The notes below the pieces were generated by a model, which was given only the letters and a program-made list of their open reading frames with translations, did not search any database and was not told where the DNA came from. Below are positions 28,831 through 37,996 of a stretch of 64,000 bases of DNA, in pieces. Position numbers and translations under genes: made by a program. The DNA is from a marine gamma proteobacterium HTCC2148 (lineage in GTDB: Bacteria; Pseudomonadota; Gammaproteobacteria; Pseudomonadales; Halieaceae), in contig DS999231.1 in assembly GCA_000156295.1 (NCBI GenBank), positions 113,250-177,249 on the forward strand, given 5' to 3'. How positions within the stretch are numbered: the first letter of the stretch is position 1; the number at the start of each line of letters is the position of its first letter.

Positions 28831-29604
28831 ATGCCTGATGCCCGGCCAGCCTTAAAATCCGTGAACCTCCCTCGCCCGGTGGTGTTTTTACACATTGCCA
28901 AGACAGCCGGCACTTCCATTGTCCATTTTTTCCAGCGACGTCTGGCCGCAAATCAAATCTGCTCACATGGAGATTTTCTTCGGTTTCCCTCAGACAAGGC
29001 TTCATTCGATTCAAAGCTGCGGCGTTACCAGTTTGTGTCAGGTCATTTTGGTTACAGCGACGTAGCGTCAATATTGACAGAGTCTTATGCATTTACTTTC
29101 CTCAGGGATCCCGTGGACAGGGTCTTGTCCCTGTATAAATTCTGCATGCACGCCGATATGCAGAAACAGTTCGCTGTAGCAAGGGCAGCCAGAGATCTGG
29201 GGCTGGAAGCGTTTCTAACGTCCACACGACCCGAGGTCAGTGAAATGCTCGACAACCAGCAGACCTGGCAACTGGCGCGTATGTACTGGCATAAGGATAG
29301 GCAGGCCCTCGCTGGTATAGGCGACGAAGAATTACTGGCCATGGCCACGACCCACCTCGAGGAATTCGACCATGTCGGCCTCACCGAAAGTTTCGACAGC
29401 GATTTTCGCCGCATTTTGTCTGATCTTGATATCGACCAGCCAGTGCCCCGAACCCGTCAGTTCAAAACTATTGACCCACTGTCGAGAGACCATTTGTCTA
29501 TTGCAGCGCTGAGCGCGCTTCAGGACCGACTTGGGCTGGACTATGCCTTGCTCGCGCATGCCAAACACCTAAACTCACAGACCACAGCGTTTCATGCCAA
29601 CTAA
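28831..29604 (+). CDS. PAPS-dependent sulfotransferase (family 2-like)
   Basis: The 257-residue protein has the 5'-phosphosulfate loop FLHIAKTAGTS at residues 19-29, SGHFGY near 70 and the 3'-phosphate motif FLRDPVDRVLSLY at about 90-102. This pattern matches carbohydrate sulfotransferases of the Sulfotransfer_2 (heparan 2-O/HNK-1-like) kind. It would add sulfate from PAPS to a sugar hydroxyl in the cytoplasm. It overlaps the start of the GT-C-like gene by 11 bases, so the sulfated product and that membrane protein are probably in the same pathway. Confidence 0.8.
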   Translation: MPDARPALKSVNLPRPVVFLHIAKTAGTSIVHFFQRRLAANQICSHGDFLRFPSDKASFDSKLRRYQFVSGHFGYSDVASILTESYAFTFLRDPVDRVLSLYKFCMHADMQKQFAVARAARDLGLEAFLTSTRPEVSEMLDNQQTWQLARMYWHKDRQALAGIGDEELLAMATTHLEEFDHVGLTESFDSDFRRILSDLDIDQPVPRTRQFKTIDPLSRDHLSIAALSALQDRLGLDYALLAHAKHLNSQTTAFHAN

Positions 29605-30940
29605 CGCTACCAGAGGTACTCAAGGCCGCTGGCTGCTGCCTCTGTTGATCACAGCGGCCGTGGCCTACTACTTTTTTTTCCTGTACCAGCACGCGTTGAA
29701 TGTACCCCTCGGTGACGATCTTTACGATGTGCTACAAGTACTATCTGGAGTGATCAATGCGCCTGACGCGAGCTCCGGTTTCGACATCCTCTACGCTCAA
29801 CACAATGACCACCGCACGTTTGCGTCCCGGCTGGTATACGGCGCGACTTATCTCCTTACTGGTGAAATCAACTTTCGTACACTGACCTTTATTGCCAGCC
29901 TGGCGCTGCCGCTATTGCTGACCTTGCTCTACCTGGCAACGCCCAAAAGCCTGCCGCGACTTTTTATCCTGCTCCCGGCGACACTGCTTCTGCTGCAGCT
30001 CCGAGCCTACGGTATTACACTTTGGAGCATGGCAGCGTTCGCCTATTTTTATGTTTTTCTTTATGGCTTTGCCAGCCTGCATTTTTTGCATGAAATTAAT
30101 CCTCGTCGTCTCGGATTAGCTTGCTTGCTCGCGATTATGGCGACTTTCACTCTTGCGTCAGGTCAGGTGGTTTGGGTGGTGGGACTAGTTAGCCTGTTGC
30201 ATCAGGTTTTACTGCGCCGCTCTGCTTCATGGCTCTACATCCTTGGCTGGGTAGTAGTGGCGGGGGGCGTATTGGTGGCTTGGCGTGCGGGACTGGAAAC
30301 ACCCAATACGCTTTGGGCCATGCTGCAACAGTTGTTCCTCACCCCGGGACACCATGTACTGTATACGCTAACCTTGCTGGGAAATGCGGCCAGCGAGCAG
30401 AGTGTAGGGCCTCCTGCCCTGGTGGGCGCCTTGATGTTAGTTGCCGTTCTGATCTGTTCGATCCATTCCCGTCGCAGTCAAGATCCGCGCCTAGAGCTCT
30501 ATTGCTGGTTCATTGTCTTATCAGTTGCTGCCATGGTGCTGGGCAGGGCACCGTTTTCTAGTGTGGATTACGCATTGTCTTCGCGTTACAGCTTCCCCTC
30601 GGTGCTGATGCTGGCGACGATCTGGGTCACTCTGGCAGCGCGACTGAAACTGGCTTCCTGGCAACCCCTCCTCGTAGCTTTGTTGCTGGCAACACTTTAT
30701 TGCATCAATTCCTACAAAGTCTATTCGGTGGCGCTACAGCCCTATGTGGAAAAGCGTGTACAGAACTTCAATCAAGGGAAATACTGGGCTTGGACGCGTC
30801 CGATGAAAGAAACCAACGGCATAGTATTAGAAGCGGTCTCTCTAGGCATATACCACCCTCCCCAGAGGCCATTACCAAAGCCGGTTATATTTGTGTCTGA
30901 GTCAAAATCAGGTGCCGGCAAAACGATGGAGCAAAAGTGA
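29594..30940 (+). CDS. Polytopic GT-C-like membrane protein B
   Basis: A 448-residue protein with about ten hydrophobic helices. The first loop shows VPLGDDLYD (D41-D42) and QHNDHR (H70, H73, R74), resembling the protein at 26877 but lacking its long soluble C-terminus. The acidic pair suggests a GT-C-type glycosyltransferase. It overlaps the sulfotransferase upstream and, by a GTGA junction, the methyltransferase downstream, so three steps are encoded in one tight operon. The sugar is unknown. Confidence 0.6.
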   Translation: MPTNATRGTQGRWLLPLLITAAVAYYFFFLYQHALNVPLGDDLYDVLQVLSGVINAPDASSGFDILYAQHNDHRTFASRLVYGATYLLTGEINFRTLTFIASLALPLLLTLLYLATPKSLPRLFILLPATLLLLQLRAYGITLWSMAAFAYFYVFLYGFASLHFLHEINPRRLGLACLLAIMATFTLASGQVVWVVGLVSLLHQVLLRRSASWLYILGWVVVAGGVLVAWRAGLETPNTLWAMLQQLFLTPGHHVLYTLTLLGNAASEQSVGPPALVGALMLVAVLICSIHSRRSQDPRLELYCWFIVLSVAAMVLGRAPFSSVDYALSSRYSFPSVLMLATIWVTLAARLKLASWQPLLVALLLATLYCINSYKVYSVALQPYVEKRVQNFNQGKYWAWTRPMKETNGIVLEAVSLGIYHPPQRPLPKPVIFVSESKSGAGKTMEQK

Positions 30941-31674
30941 GCATCTTACCGAAAGTATCAGTCCCAAATAATTTACGCCGCGGCGGTAAAAAAAGCGATC
31001 AATGGGAATATATCAACAGCGGGCGGGGTTTATTGCTATATATGGCTCAGGCACTGGGGCTTGAGACCCTCGCAGATAGCCGCGTACTGGACATGGGTTG
31101 CGGAACCAAGTTCACTCAAGCGATTCTGGAATACGACATTCCATTAGGGGAATATATCGGTGTCGATGTCTATGAAGAGATGATCGATTTTTTAGGCAAA
31201 TGTACAAACGATCCGAGATTTTCTTTCTTTCACATTGATTCCCACAATGACATGTACAACACCGATGGGGAAAAAATCTCTAGCGATACGCGCCTTCCTA
31301 TCGAAGAAAATTCCTGCGATATTATCTGCCTTTACTCTGTTTTTACTCACCTTGCACCCTCTGATTATGGCAGCATGCTTAAACTCATGCGACGCTACGC
31401 CAAGCCAGGCAGCCAACTAATTTTCAGTTTGTACCTGGACGAAGTTACCAATAATGGGCACGGTTTAATCGAACAAATAGCCCTCGAACAGAACAAGCCT
31501 TTCACGCCCAGTGGCGAGCCTTTTCGCGACGCGTTTCCGGGGAAACCGCTGCAGTGGGCTCTCTATTCGCGTGACCATGCCCTCGAATTAATAGAGGGCA
31601 CAGGATGGGAAATTGTTGAGCTCTGCATGCCCAATGAGTTGGTACAGCATCACTTCATTTGTCGGGCTTGTTAA
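30937..31674 (+). CDS. Class I SAM-dependent methyltransferase
   Basis: The 245-residue protein has RVLDMGCGTKFTQ as SAM motif I, IGVDVYEEMIDF as the acidic strand and AKPGSQLIFSLYLDE further on. The GTG start at 30937 overlaps the preceding stop. It is the last gene of the sulfotransferase/GT-C operon and probably methylates the same glycan or its precursor. Its 3' end overlaps the convergent sulfatase gene by 20 bases. Confidence 0.72.
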   Translation: MSILPKVSVPNNLRRGGKKSDQWEYINSGRGLLLYMAQALGLETLADSRVLDMGCGTKFTQAILEYDIPLGEYIGVDVYEEMIDFLGKCTNDPRFSFFHIDSHNDMYNTDGEKISSDTRLPIEENSCDIICLYSVFTHLAPSDYGSMLKLMRRYAKPGSQLIFSLYLDEVTNNGHGLIEQIALEQNKPFTPSGEPFRDAFPGKPLQWALYSRDHALELIEGTGWEIVELCMPNELVQHHFICRAC

Positions 31675-33526
31675 CGCCAACATGACACGAAGCTCTCAAT
31701 AAGGGTTCAACGTGCTCCTGAATTTCTCTTTCGCTTAACGCGCGTGTCGAAACAAATGGTTCCATCTCCGACGACATGGACCACCCTGCACTTCCAGTAG
31801 TAATTCGTAACGGGTTTTTGGGAGAAGCACTGCTGATTTTTGGATTGTAATACCTGAATTGTTCCAGCTGCTTGCCGTTAACAAAGACCACCTTTATGCT
31901 CGGGCTTTCCTTGCGATAGAACACCATGTTGGTCTTCACCATCTGGCTTTGCACCACCAGACTGAAACACGTCTCGTTAACCGGTAATTCCACCTCCGCC
32001 TCATGGCCATCGATAAGTACCCGCAAGGACCCTGCAAGCTCACTGATATCAATATAGCCCTCTTGATACGCAAGCGTTTGGCGTTGACCACCTGCAACCT
32101 GCTCCGCCCCACGTTGAAAAGCCAGACCCAGCGTATGAGTGCCACCCATCGGACTGCGCCGGAAGGCCTGGCCGGTGTAATTTGTCCAGTTTTCGGCCGC
32201 GGTCGCAGTCAGCCCGTTAACGCGAGTGACTGAACGAATCCACTGTTCCATGGATTCGCGCATCTGAAGCACTTTCTGCGGATGTTCGGCGGTACGACTC
32301 TCAGGCCGCTCCCGCACAAAATCACTCTCATGAAACAATTGATGAGTGACGCCTTGCCAACTATTCAGGCGCCATTGCCCGTCCGGAGACAGCACACCAT
32401 AACGGTCGCCATAAAGCCCGTGGCTATACCACTTTAAAGTACGTGGCGGTCGATCAGAGTCGAATAGGTCTGCGCCATCAAGCCCTTCTGGCTGCGCCTT
32501 ACCCAACGCGGCCAGGATGGTCGGGTAGAGATCAAATATCATCGCAATCTGGTCGTCTTGCTGCCCAACAGGCCAGTGCCCTGGCCACGACAGCAACAGG
32601 GGCGTGCGCACCCCGCCCTCCGTATACGTCGCTTTGGATCCATAAAACGGCAGGTTACTAGGCCAGGATTTAGCGGTGCCTCCATTATCGCTGACCACAA
32701 TAATCATCGTATTGTCGATCTCTCCAGACTCTGTCAGCCAGTCAATAATGCGCCCTATATTACTGTCTAACTGGTCTTTCATAGCCTGATAGCGCCCTGC
32801 AGGATCGTCGGCATAACGCTCCGAAAATCTGGCGGCGGGCTCTATCGGCGTGTGCGGCGCGTAATAGGACAGGTATAGAAACCACGGATTTTGCTCCCTT
32901 TTAATCACATCCAGCGCTCGGTCAGTCAAAATATCCGTGAGATGACCCTCGTATTGTTGTAAGTCACCCAGTTCATTTTCCAACCACGGATTAATGTACG
33001 TCGGTTTACCGCGCCTGTAATTAGCAGAACGATGCGGCCCACGCAGGTAAAGTTGATTAATAAACCCAAACCAATGGTCAAAGCCCTGGTACTCCGGCCG
33101 TGACTCACGGTGAGAATCACCCGTGTGCCATTTACCGACCATGTGGCGGATATAACCCTCACTGCCCAGAGCATCGGGCAATGTCATCAGTTCATGGTCG
33201 ATGCCATTCAGGTAAGGATGAGCGCCGACACGGGCGGGATAACGTCCGGTGAGCAAGGCAACCCGACTGGCGGTGCAACTGCTCTCCGCGTAGTGCCGGG
33301 TAAAACGCACACCCTGCGCTGCAATTGCATCCAGGCGCGGTGTAGGAGAGTCAGAACCGTTGTTAATAGCGAGGTCGTTATAACCAAAGTCGTCCAGTGC
33401 CAGCAGCAGGATGTTAGGCTTTTTATTGTCCTGATCATGCTCTACCTGACACCCGGCCAGCATCGTAAGCAGAGCCATCAAGACCAGCGGTGTGCCGCGA
33501 CCCAAGACGGTGAGCGATAGAGTCAC
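31655..33526 (-). CDS. Exported lipoprotein sulfatase (type I, formylglycine)
   Basis: From the GTG at 33526 the product is 623 residues. A signal peptide ends in the lipobox LAGC (C26), so it should be a lipoprotein. The sulfatase core follows with LALDDFGYND metal ligands and SSCTASRVALLTGR. C84 in C-T-A-S-R is the residue converted to formylglycine; the CxAxR form is an accepted variant of CxPxR. VGKWHTGD supplies further active-site residues. A beta-rich C-terminal part follows. The GTG at 33526 overlaps the upstream stop (GTGA), while a GTG at 33556 would overlap more. It lies among two sulfotransferase genes, so it may trim the same glycan outside the membrane. Confidence 0.82.
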   Translation of the reverse strand: MTLSLTVLGRGTPLVLMALLTMLAGCQVEHDQDNKKPNILLLALDDFGYNDLAINNGSDSPTPRLDAIAAQGVRFTRHYAESSCTASRVALLTGRYPARVGAHPYLNGIDHELMTLPDALGSEGYIRHMVGKWHTGDSHRESRPEYQGFDHWFGFINQLYLRGPHRSANYRRGKPTYINPWLENELGDLQQYEGHLTDILTDRALDVIKREQNPWFLYLSYYAPHTPIEPAARFSERYADDPAGRYQAMKDQLDSNIGRIIDWLTESGEIDNTMIIVVSDNGGTAKSWPSNLPFYGSKATYTEGGVRTPLLLSWPGHWPVGQQDDQIAMIFDLYPTILAALGKAQPEGLDGADLFDSDRPPRTLKWYSHGLYGDRYGVLSPDGQWRLNSWQGVTHQLFHESDFVRERPESRTAEHPQKVLQMRESMEQWIRSVTRVNGLTATAAENWTNYTGQAFRRSPMGGTHTLGLAFQRGAEQVAGGQRQTLAYQEGYIDISELAGSLRVLIDGHEAEVELPVNETCFSLVVQSQMVKTNMVFYRKESPSIKVVFVNGKQLEQFRYYNPKISSASPKNPLRITTGSAGWSMSSEMEPFVSTRALSEREIQEHVEPLLRASCHVGVNKPDK

Positions 33527-35181
33527 GGCGCACTGCGTCGCTGTTTGGGTCGCCACACGGCGATATCGTAGGTTCCACCCCCGTGGCGGTCGGTCATTGA
33601 CAGTTTGATCCTCTCGTCGATCGCATAGTAGCGGGCAAGGAATTTCTTGCCTGTGATGTCTTCATCGGGTGGTGGATTCCTCAAAAATATGCCTCGCATT
33701 TCCCAAGGCGACACCAGAATCAGGTCAAATTCCTTCCGCTTTATTTTGCCGTAAAGTTCGTCGATATATTCAGCCCAAACAATGCCTACTCTGTCCTGCT
33801 CAAGCTCCTTGAGCATCCACTTCGGCTTGTTAACCGCAAGGGGAAGGTAGAAGGTGTGTCCATCCTGATACACCTTCTTATCGTGCTTCAGCAGCGTAGC
33901 AACCAGCATCTGACTGGCCAACACCTCATCACTGGCGGCGACCATGCCGTCCACCCTCGCCCAGGCATTCATATCAGCGCTGAAGTCTTTATGCAGGATC
34001 GCCCAGCTCTGGTAAAAACTCAGCAGCAAAAGTGGCAAAGCGAGTCGTGCTTTCCCTGATGCTCCGGCCACAACAGTAAATCCCCCTATCAGAAGAAAGG
34101 GCGACATCAACTGGAACAGGTAGGTCATATAATTACCTGGATTGCGGCCTAGCCAAAATACAATGATCAGCGTGGCCCAAAACAGGCAGAAGGCAAAGAA
34201 GTCTACTGGATACTTGAAGAGTGAACCCGGCCAATGACTGGCCCGTGGTGTCGCCTCTACGGTTGACAACACGCTGCGCGCATCGAATCGGGCCAGCCAG
34301 CCAATAAAAACAAGCAGCAACACTATCAGTAATCCCGCATAAGTATGCAGATAGAGACGCAATTGCAGCAGGAGAATATCCCAGTGCTGCAATCCGCTAA
34401 TGGCGGCAGAGGGTGCGAACAAGGTATTGTCGAGGTAATACGGGCTGGATTGATGGACTAACACCAAGCTCAGTACCAATGCCAGCGCATACATTACCCC
34501 CAGAATCAGAGCACGACGCATCGAAACAAAGAGGAAGAGATACAGGCAAAGTATTGCCATGTTCAAGATAAAGTACTGCTTGGCATAAAAGGCCAGCAAA
34601 CCGCACAACAGGGCAAACAGCAGACTGCCATTGCTGAAGCCGCGCCACCAGGGAACAATCAGACCTGCCAAAAATACGACCATTCCCACCGCATTGGTGC
34701 TGGAGACCGGGGTCGCGTAGAACAATAACGCGGCATACAACATAACGCCTGCAGCGAATCCCTGCTGTCGCGACGCGCTTTTTTTCCAGGTTGCCAATGC
34801 CGCTAGTGCTGCAGCACAGACAATAAAAAATGCGGAGACAGAGCGGTGCAGCTGAAAGCTGTTACCAAAAACGTGACTCAGAGGCGCCACCAATAAATTG
34901 TACAGCGGTGGGTAAACGTCGGCCGCGTAAGGCTGGAATTCGCGAGTATAAGGATTGCCCCCGTCGGCAATAATCCCTGTCACCAGCAGCATCGTGCCCT
35001 CGTACAAGTCCAGCGGGACCGGCGCGACAATAATTTGCCAATGGTGCCAGAACAGCGCCAGCAGCAGGACTGCAGCCGACGCCGGATAAAAATACCGCCA
35101 CAGATTCTCGATCAAAATTGTGCCCCGCAGGCCCTGGAATGTGAATGAGAGACTAGCCCGCACGAGAGTATACAGGCTCAT
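33523..35181 (-). CDS. Polytopic GT-C/ArnT-like glycosyltransferase
   Basis: This protein of about 552 residues has roughly eleven hydrophobic helices. The first loop includes LDLYEG and then NPYTREFQPYAADVYPPLY, which resembles the loop after helix I in PMT/ArnT and related GT-C enzymes. The C-terminal soluble part has a QDGHTFYLP segment. It likely uses a polyprenyl-phosphate sugar at the periplasmic face. ATG at 35181 is chosen; an in-frame TTG at 35205 is the longer alternative. It precedes the sulfatase in one operon. Confidence 0.65.
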   Translation of the reverse strand: MSLYTLVRASLSFTFQGLRGTILIENLWRYFYPASAAVLLLALFWHHWQIIVAPVPLDLYEGTMLLVTGIIADGGNPYTREFQPYAADVYPPLYNLLVAPLSHVFGNSFQLHRSVSAFFIVCAAALAALATWKKSASRQQGFAAGVMLYAALLFYATPVSSTNAVGMVVFLAGLIVPWWRGFSNGSLLFALLCGLLAFYAKQYFILNMAILCLYLFLFVSMRRALILGVMYALALVLSLVLVHQSSPYYLDNTLFAPSAAISGLQHWDILLLQLRLYLHTYAGLLIVLLLVFIGWLARFDARSVLSTVEATPRASHWPGSLFKYPVDFFAFCLFWATLIIVFWLGRNPGNYMTYLFQLMSPFLLIGGFTVVAGASGKARLALPLLLLSFYQSWAILHKDFSADMNAWARVDGMVAASDEVLASQMLVATLLKHDKKVYQDGHTFYLPLAVNKPKWMLKELEQDRVGIVWAEYIDELYGKIKRKEFDLILVSPWEMRGIFLRNPPPDEDITGKKFLARYYAIDERIKLSMTDRHGGGTYDIAVWRPKQRRSAP

Positions 35182-35299
35182 CGCCGATCTGGCAGTTACG
35201 GCCAAGCAGGCTGGATTTACACCATTCTTGACGCTGGAAATCGCGGCTAAGGAGCATTATTCTGGGGAATGAAACGAAGCCTAGCGGTCGCAACAGCAA

Positions 35300-36214
35300 A
35301 TGTCAGTTAATGTAGGTAGCCTCAAGCAACCGAGCAATACCATTTTTATTCAGGTGGCGGCGGTCTATGCACTGCTGGTTAGCGCTATTTACGCGGCTTC
35401 CAGGCTAAATCCAAATGACATCGTGCTGTTCCTGACCACCTCGGTGCTGGCTTGGGCAATTATAGGTTGGTGCCAGTTCGCGCTCTTCAATGCGTTACAC
35501 GAAGGCCTGCATCGACGATTTGGCCGTCCCCACCGTGAAGGACTGGCTTATGCACTGGCGGCATACCCACTCGGATTTGATGAGACCTATCGTCAGGTCC
35601 ACCTGGATCACCACAAATACTTTGGCGACGCGCAGCGGGATCCCGATTACCCCAATTACGGCATATTCCCGACCAGCAAAAGGGCCTTCCTAGGGCGTTT
35701 TTTACTGAATGTGTGCGGCTGGTATGCGCTTCTGCAGTTTCTTGGCTTACACCAGGGCGGCGATGCTATTCCCGTCGACAGTGCGAAAGCGCCAGCGAAA
35801 AAAAGGCCATTGCTGAAACTCCTGGGGGCGCAGCTACTGGTGCTGCTGCTTTTTTCCGTCACGGTCGGCTGGATTTATTACTTCTGGCTATGGTTGGTAC
35901 CACTGGCGACGTTCGGCAAGCTATTTACCTCCACGCGGGCTTTCTGCGAGCACGCCAGCCCCGATAATGAACCAACAATTCGCACCATCACCGGCAGTTA
36001 CATTGGCGAGAAGATTTTCGGCGTGTTTTGCTTTCATTACCATGCCGAACACCATTTATACGTTGGCGTTCCCTACAATCAGCTCAAACAGGCTCATGTA
36101 TTACTTGAAAACACCCTGTTTACTGCAAACGATGAACAGCAGCCACGCTATGAACTGTATCAGCGCGGTTATTTCCAGCTATTGTCAAAATGGTTCAGAG
36201 AGCTTCCGCTGTGA
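35300..36214 (+). CDS. Membrane fatty acid desaturase-like di-iron protein
   Basis: The 304-residue membrane protein has the three histidine boxes of fatty-acid desaturases/hydroxylases: H67EGLH71, H101LDHH105 and HYHAEHH at about residue 245, separated by hydrophobic segments. These bind a di-iron centre that inserts a double bond or a hydroxyl in a lipid chain. In this cluster it may act on the acyl arm or on a lipid anchor; a carotenoid or sugar-lipid hydroxylase role is also possible. It heads an operon of two methyltransferases and probably the MBOAT/SGNH pair beyond. Confidence 0.78.
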   Translation: MSVNVGSLKQPSNTIFIQVAAVYALLVSAIYAASRLNPNDIVLFLTTSVLAWAIIGWCQFALFNALHEGLHRRFGRPHREGLAYALAAYPLGFDETYRQVHLDHHKYFGDAQRDPDYPNYGIFPTSKRAFLGRFLLNVCGWYALLQFLGLHQGGDAIPVDSAKAPAKKRPLLKLLGAQLLVLLLFSVTVGWIYYFWLWLVPLATFGKLFTSTRAFCEHASPDNEPTIRTITGSYIGEKIFGVFCFHYHAEHHLYVGVPYNQLKQAHVLLENTLFTANDEQQPRYELYQRGYFQLLSKWFRELPL

Positions 36215-37173
36215 GTCAGGCCACAGAGCAAACCATTTTCCAGTGCAACTACTGTCACTACACAGACTACGCACCGGTGATTAACAATATTCGCGACTGG
36301 GAGTACGGCGTGACCGGTAGCTATGACTACTACCAGTGCAGCCACTGCGAAGGCGTCCAGCTTAATCCGTTTCCCAATCTGGAAGATCTCAAGCTGGCCT
36401 ACGACATTGACTATCACGGCTATGCTGAAGGCCAGAAGCGCGGCCTTCTATTTTCGGCGCTGTATGCAGCGAAAGAAAAACTGTTCCGGCGACATATGCG
36501 TAAATTTGTGAACCCGTCTTCGAAGGTACTGGACGTAGGCTGTGGCGCAGGTGATTTTCTGGACAATATGCAATCGCTGGGTGTCTCGCGCTTGGAAGGC
36601 ATCGACTTCAGCCAAGAAATGATCGACAAGCTGAACGCTCGCGGAATCACTGGACATTGCGGCACGTTCCCCCAATTCGACGCTGAATCCCAAAGCTACG
36701 ATCTTATTTCGATGAATAACTATCTGGAGCACACCCTGGCGCCGGTGCAGGAACTGGAAAAATCATTCGACCTGCTGCGGTGCGGCGGACACCTGGTCGG
36801 TGAAGTGCCGGGTTTCGACTCCTGGGAACGTCGCCTCTTCGGGCGTTACTGGGGAGGCAATCATGTACCGAGGCATACCTACCAGTTTAATACTGACTTT
36901 TTGTATAAAATTCTAAAGTCAGCAGGCTATCAGGACATACAGATTAGCCACCAACTCAACACCGGTCATTGGGCACTTTCAGTGCAAAACTTTCTCCAGC
37001 GCAAAGCGCCCGATCTGAAACATAACCCTGCGATAAGCAACGGCAGAAGCAGGGTCTACGTGCCAATGCTTTTATTGTTCATACCAATCAATATTTTTTG
37101 TGTCCTGATGCGTAAGTCCGGCTGCATAAAATTTACCGCGCAAAAGCCCCTAGCCAATAGCGACCATGACTGA
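36190..37173 (+). CDS. Zinc-ribbon class I methyltransferase
   Basis: The 327-residue protein starts with a CxxC zinc ribbon (CNYCHY...CSHCEG) and then has the SAM motif VLDVGCGAGDFLD and EGIDFSQEMID. The N-terminal ribbon followed by Methyltransf_23 is typical of methyltransferases in polysaccharide clusters. The ATG at 36190 is listed, but a GTG at 36211 overlaps the desaturase stop as GTGA and has a better purine-rich site (AGAGAG). The next gene overlaps by eight bases. Confidence 0.78.
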   Translation: MVQRASAVSQATEQTIFQCNYCHYTDYAPVINNIRDWEYGVTGSYDYYQCSHCEGVQLNPFPNLEDLKLAYDIDYHGYAEGQKRGLLFSALYAAKEKLFRRHMRKFVNPSSKVLDVGCGAGDFLDNMQSLGVSRLEGIDFSQEMIDKLNARGITGHCGTFPQFDAESQSYDLISMNNYLEHTLAPVQELEKSFDLLRCGGHLVGEVPGFDSWERRLFGRYWGGNHVPRHTYQFNTDFLYKILKSAGYQDIQISHQLNTGHWALSVQNFLQRKAPDLKHNPAISNGRSRVYVPMLLLFIPINIFCVLMRKSGCIKFTAQKPLANSDHD

Positions 37174-37927
37174 AACCTTTAACCAGTCAGGGTATACAGA
37201 GGGCTATCCCTCCGGCATTGAGCAACACTTCTGGAATATTGCGCGCAATGATCTGGTATATCGGTGGCTGCAGCCGCGGCTAAAGGAGCATGAACTAGTC
37301 ATGGACGTCGGCTGCGGCACCGGGATTGTGGTTAATGATCTCAAGTCGAGGGGACTGCACATGCAAGGGGTAGAACTCGGGCCAGCGCCAATCATGCCCG
37401 GGCTCACAGCCGATGTACGTACAGAAACCAACGTTTTTGACCTTGACCCGGACCTGAAAAATGAAATCAGGGCGGTACTGCTACTGGACGTTATCGAGCA
37501 CATGCAGGAACGCAGGGAGTTCCTGCAAAAAATCTATTGTGAACTACCTAATTGCCATACCTTACTAGTGACGGTTCCCGCCCGAATGGAAATCTGGTCA
37601 GAATATGATCGTTACTGGGGTCACCACTTACGCTTCGACCGGCACGGCCTGGAAAACGATCTCGTTGCAGCGGGATATAATATTGATAAGAACGCCTACT
37701 TTTTTCATTGGGTCTATTTGTCTTCGCTCTTATTGAAACTACTTCGAATCAGCAAGAGCAATGAGTTCAAGGCCATCAAGCGGGGCGGCTTCAAAGCCCT
37801 CTGCCATCGTATTTTGGGGCTGTTCACTTGCCTGGAATCGCGACTGATACCAGGAGCGATAGCCGGTTCTTCCATCATCTGTGTGGCGTCGCGCAACGAC
37901 AATGCAGCCACCGATATTGATTGCTAA
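37166..37927 (+). CDS. Class I SAM-dependent methyltransferase
   Basis: The 253-residue protein has VMDVGCGTGIVVNDL as SAM motif I and LLLDVIEHMQERREFL as a post-core helix, plus a hydrophobic C-terminal region that may touch the membrane. It belongs to the Methyltransf_23/ubiG-like class. It overlaps the previous methyltransferase by eight bases, so the tandem pair may methylate two positions of one substrate. Its acceptor is unknown. Confidence 0.75.
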   Translation: MTETFNQSGYTEGYPSGIEQHFWNIARNDLVYRWLQPRLKEHELVMDVGCGTGIVVNDLKSRGLHMQGVELGPAPIMPGLTADVRTETNVFDLDPDLKNEIRAVLLLDVIEHMQERREFLQKIYCELPNCHTLLVTVPARMEIWSEYDRYWGHHLRFDRHGLENDLVAAGYNIDKNAYFFHWVYLSSLLLKLLRISKSNEFKAIKRGGFKALCHRILGLFTCLESRLIPGAIAGSSIICVASRNDNAATDIDC

Positions 37928-37937
37928 CGAGCCTCGC

Positions 37938-37965
37938 TTGCCGCTTGCGTCCATTAAGTTATACT
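37938..37965 (+). promoter_or_regulatory. Candidate sigma-70 promoter for the MBOAT copy 3 / SGNH copy 3 operon
   Basis: TTGCCG (37938-37943) and TATACT (37960-37965) are separated by 16 bases and lie about 30 bases before the MBOAT start at 37997. This fits a housekeeping promoter, though transcription may also read in from the methyltransferase genes. Confidence 0.42.
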
Positions 37966-37996
37966 GGCTTCGCTCTGCGGGGATAACATAGCCAAG

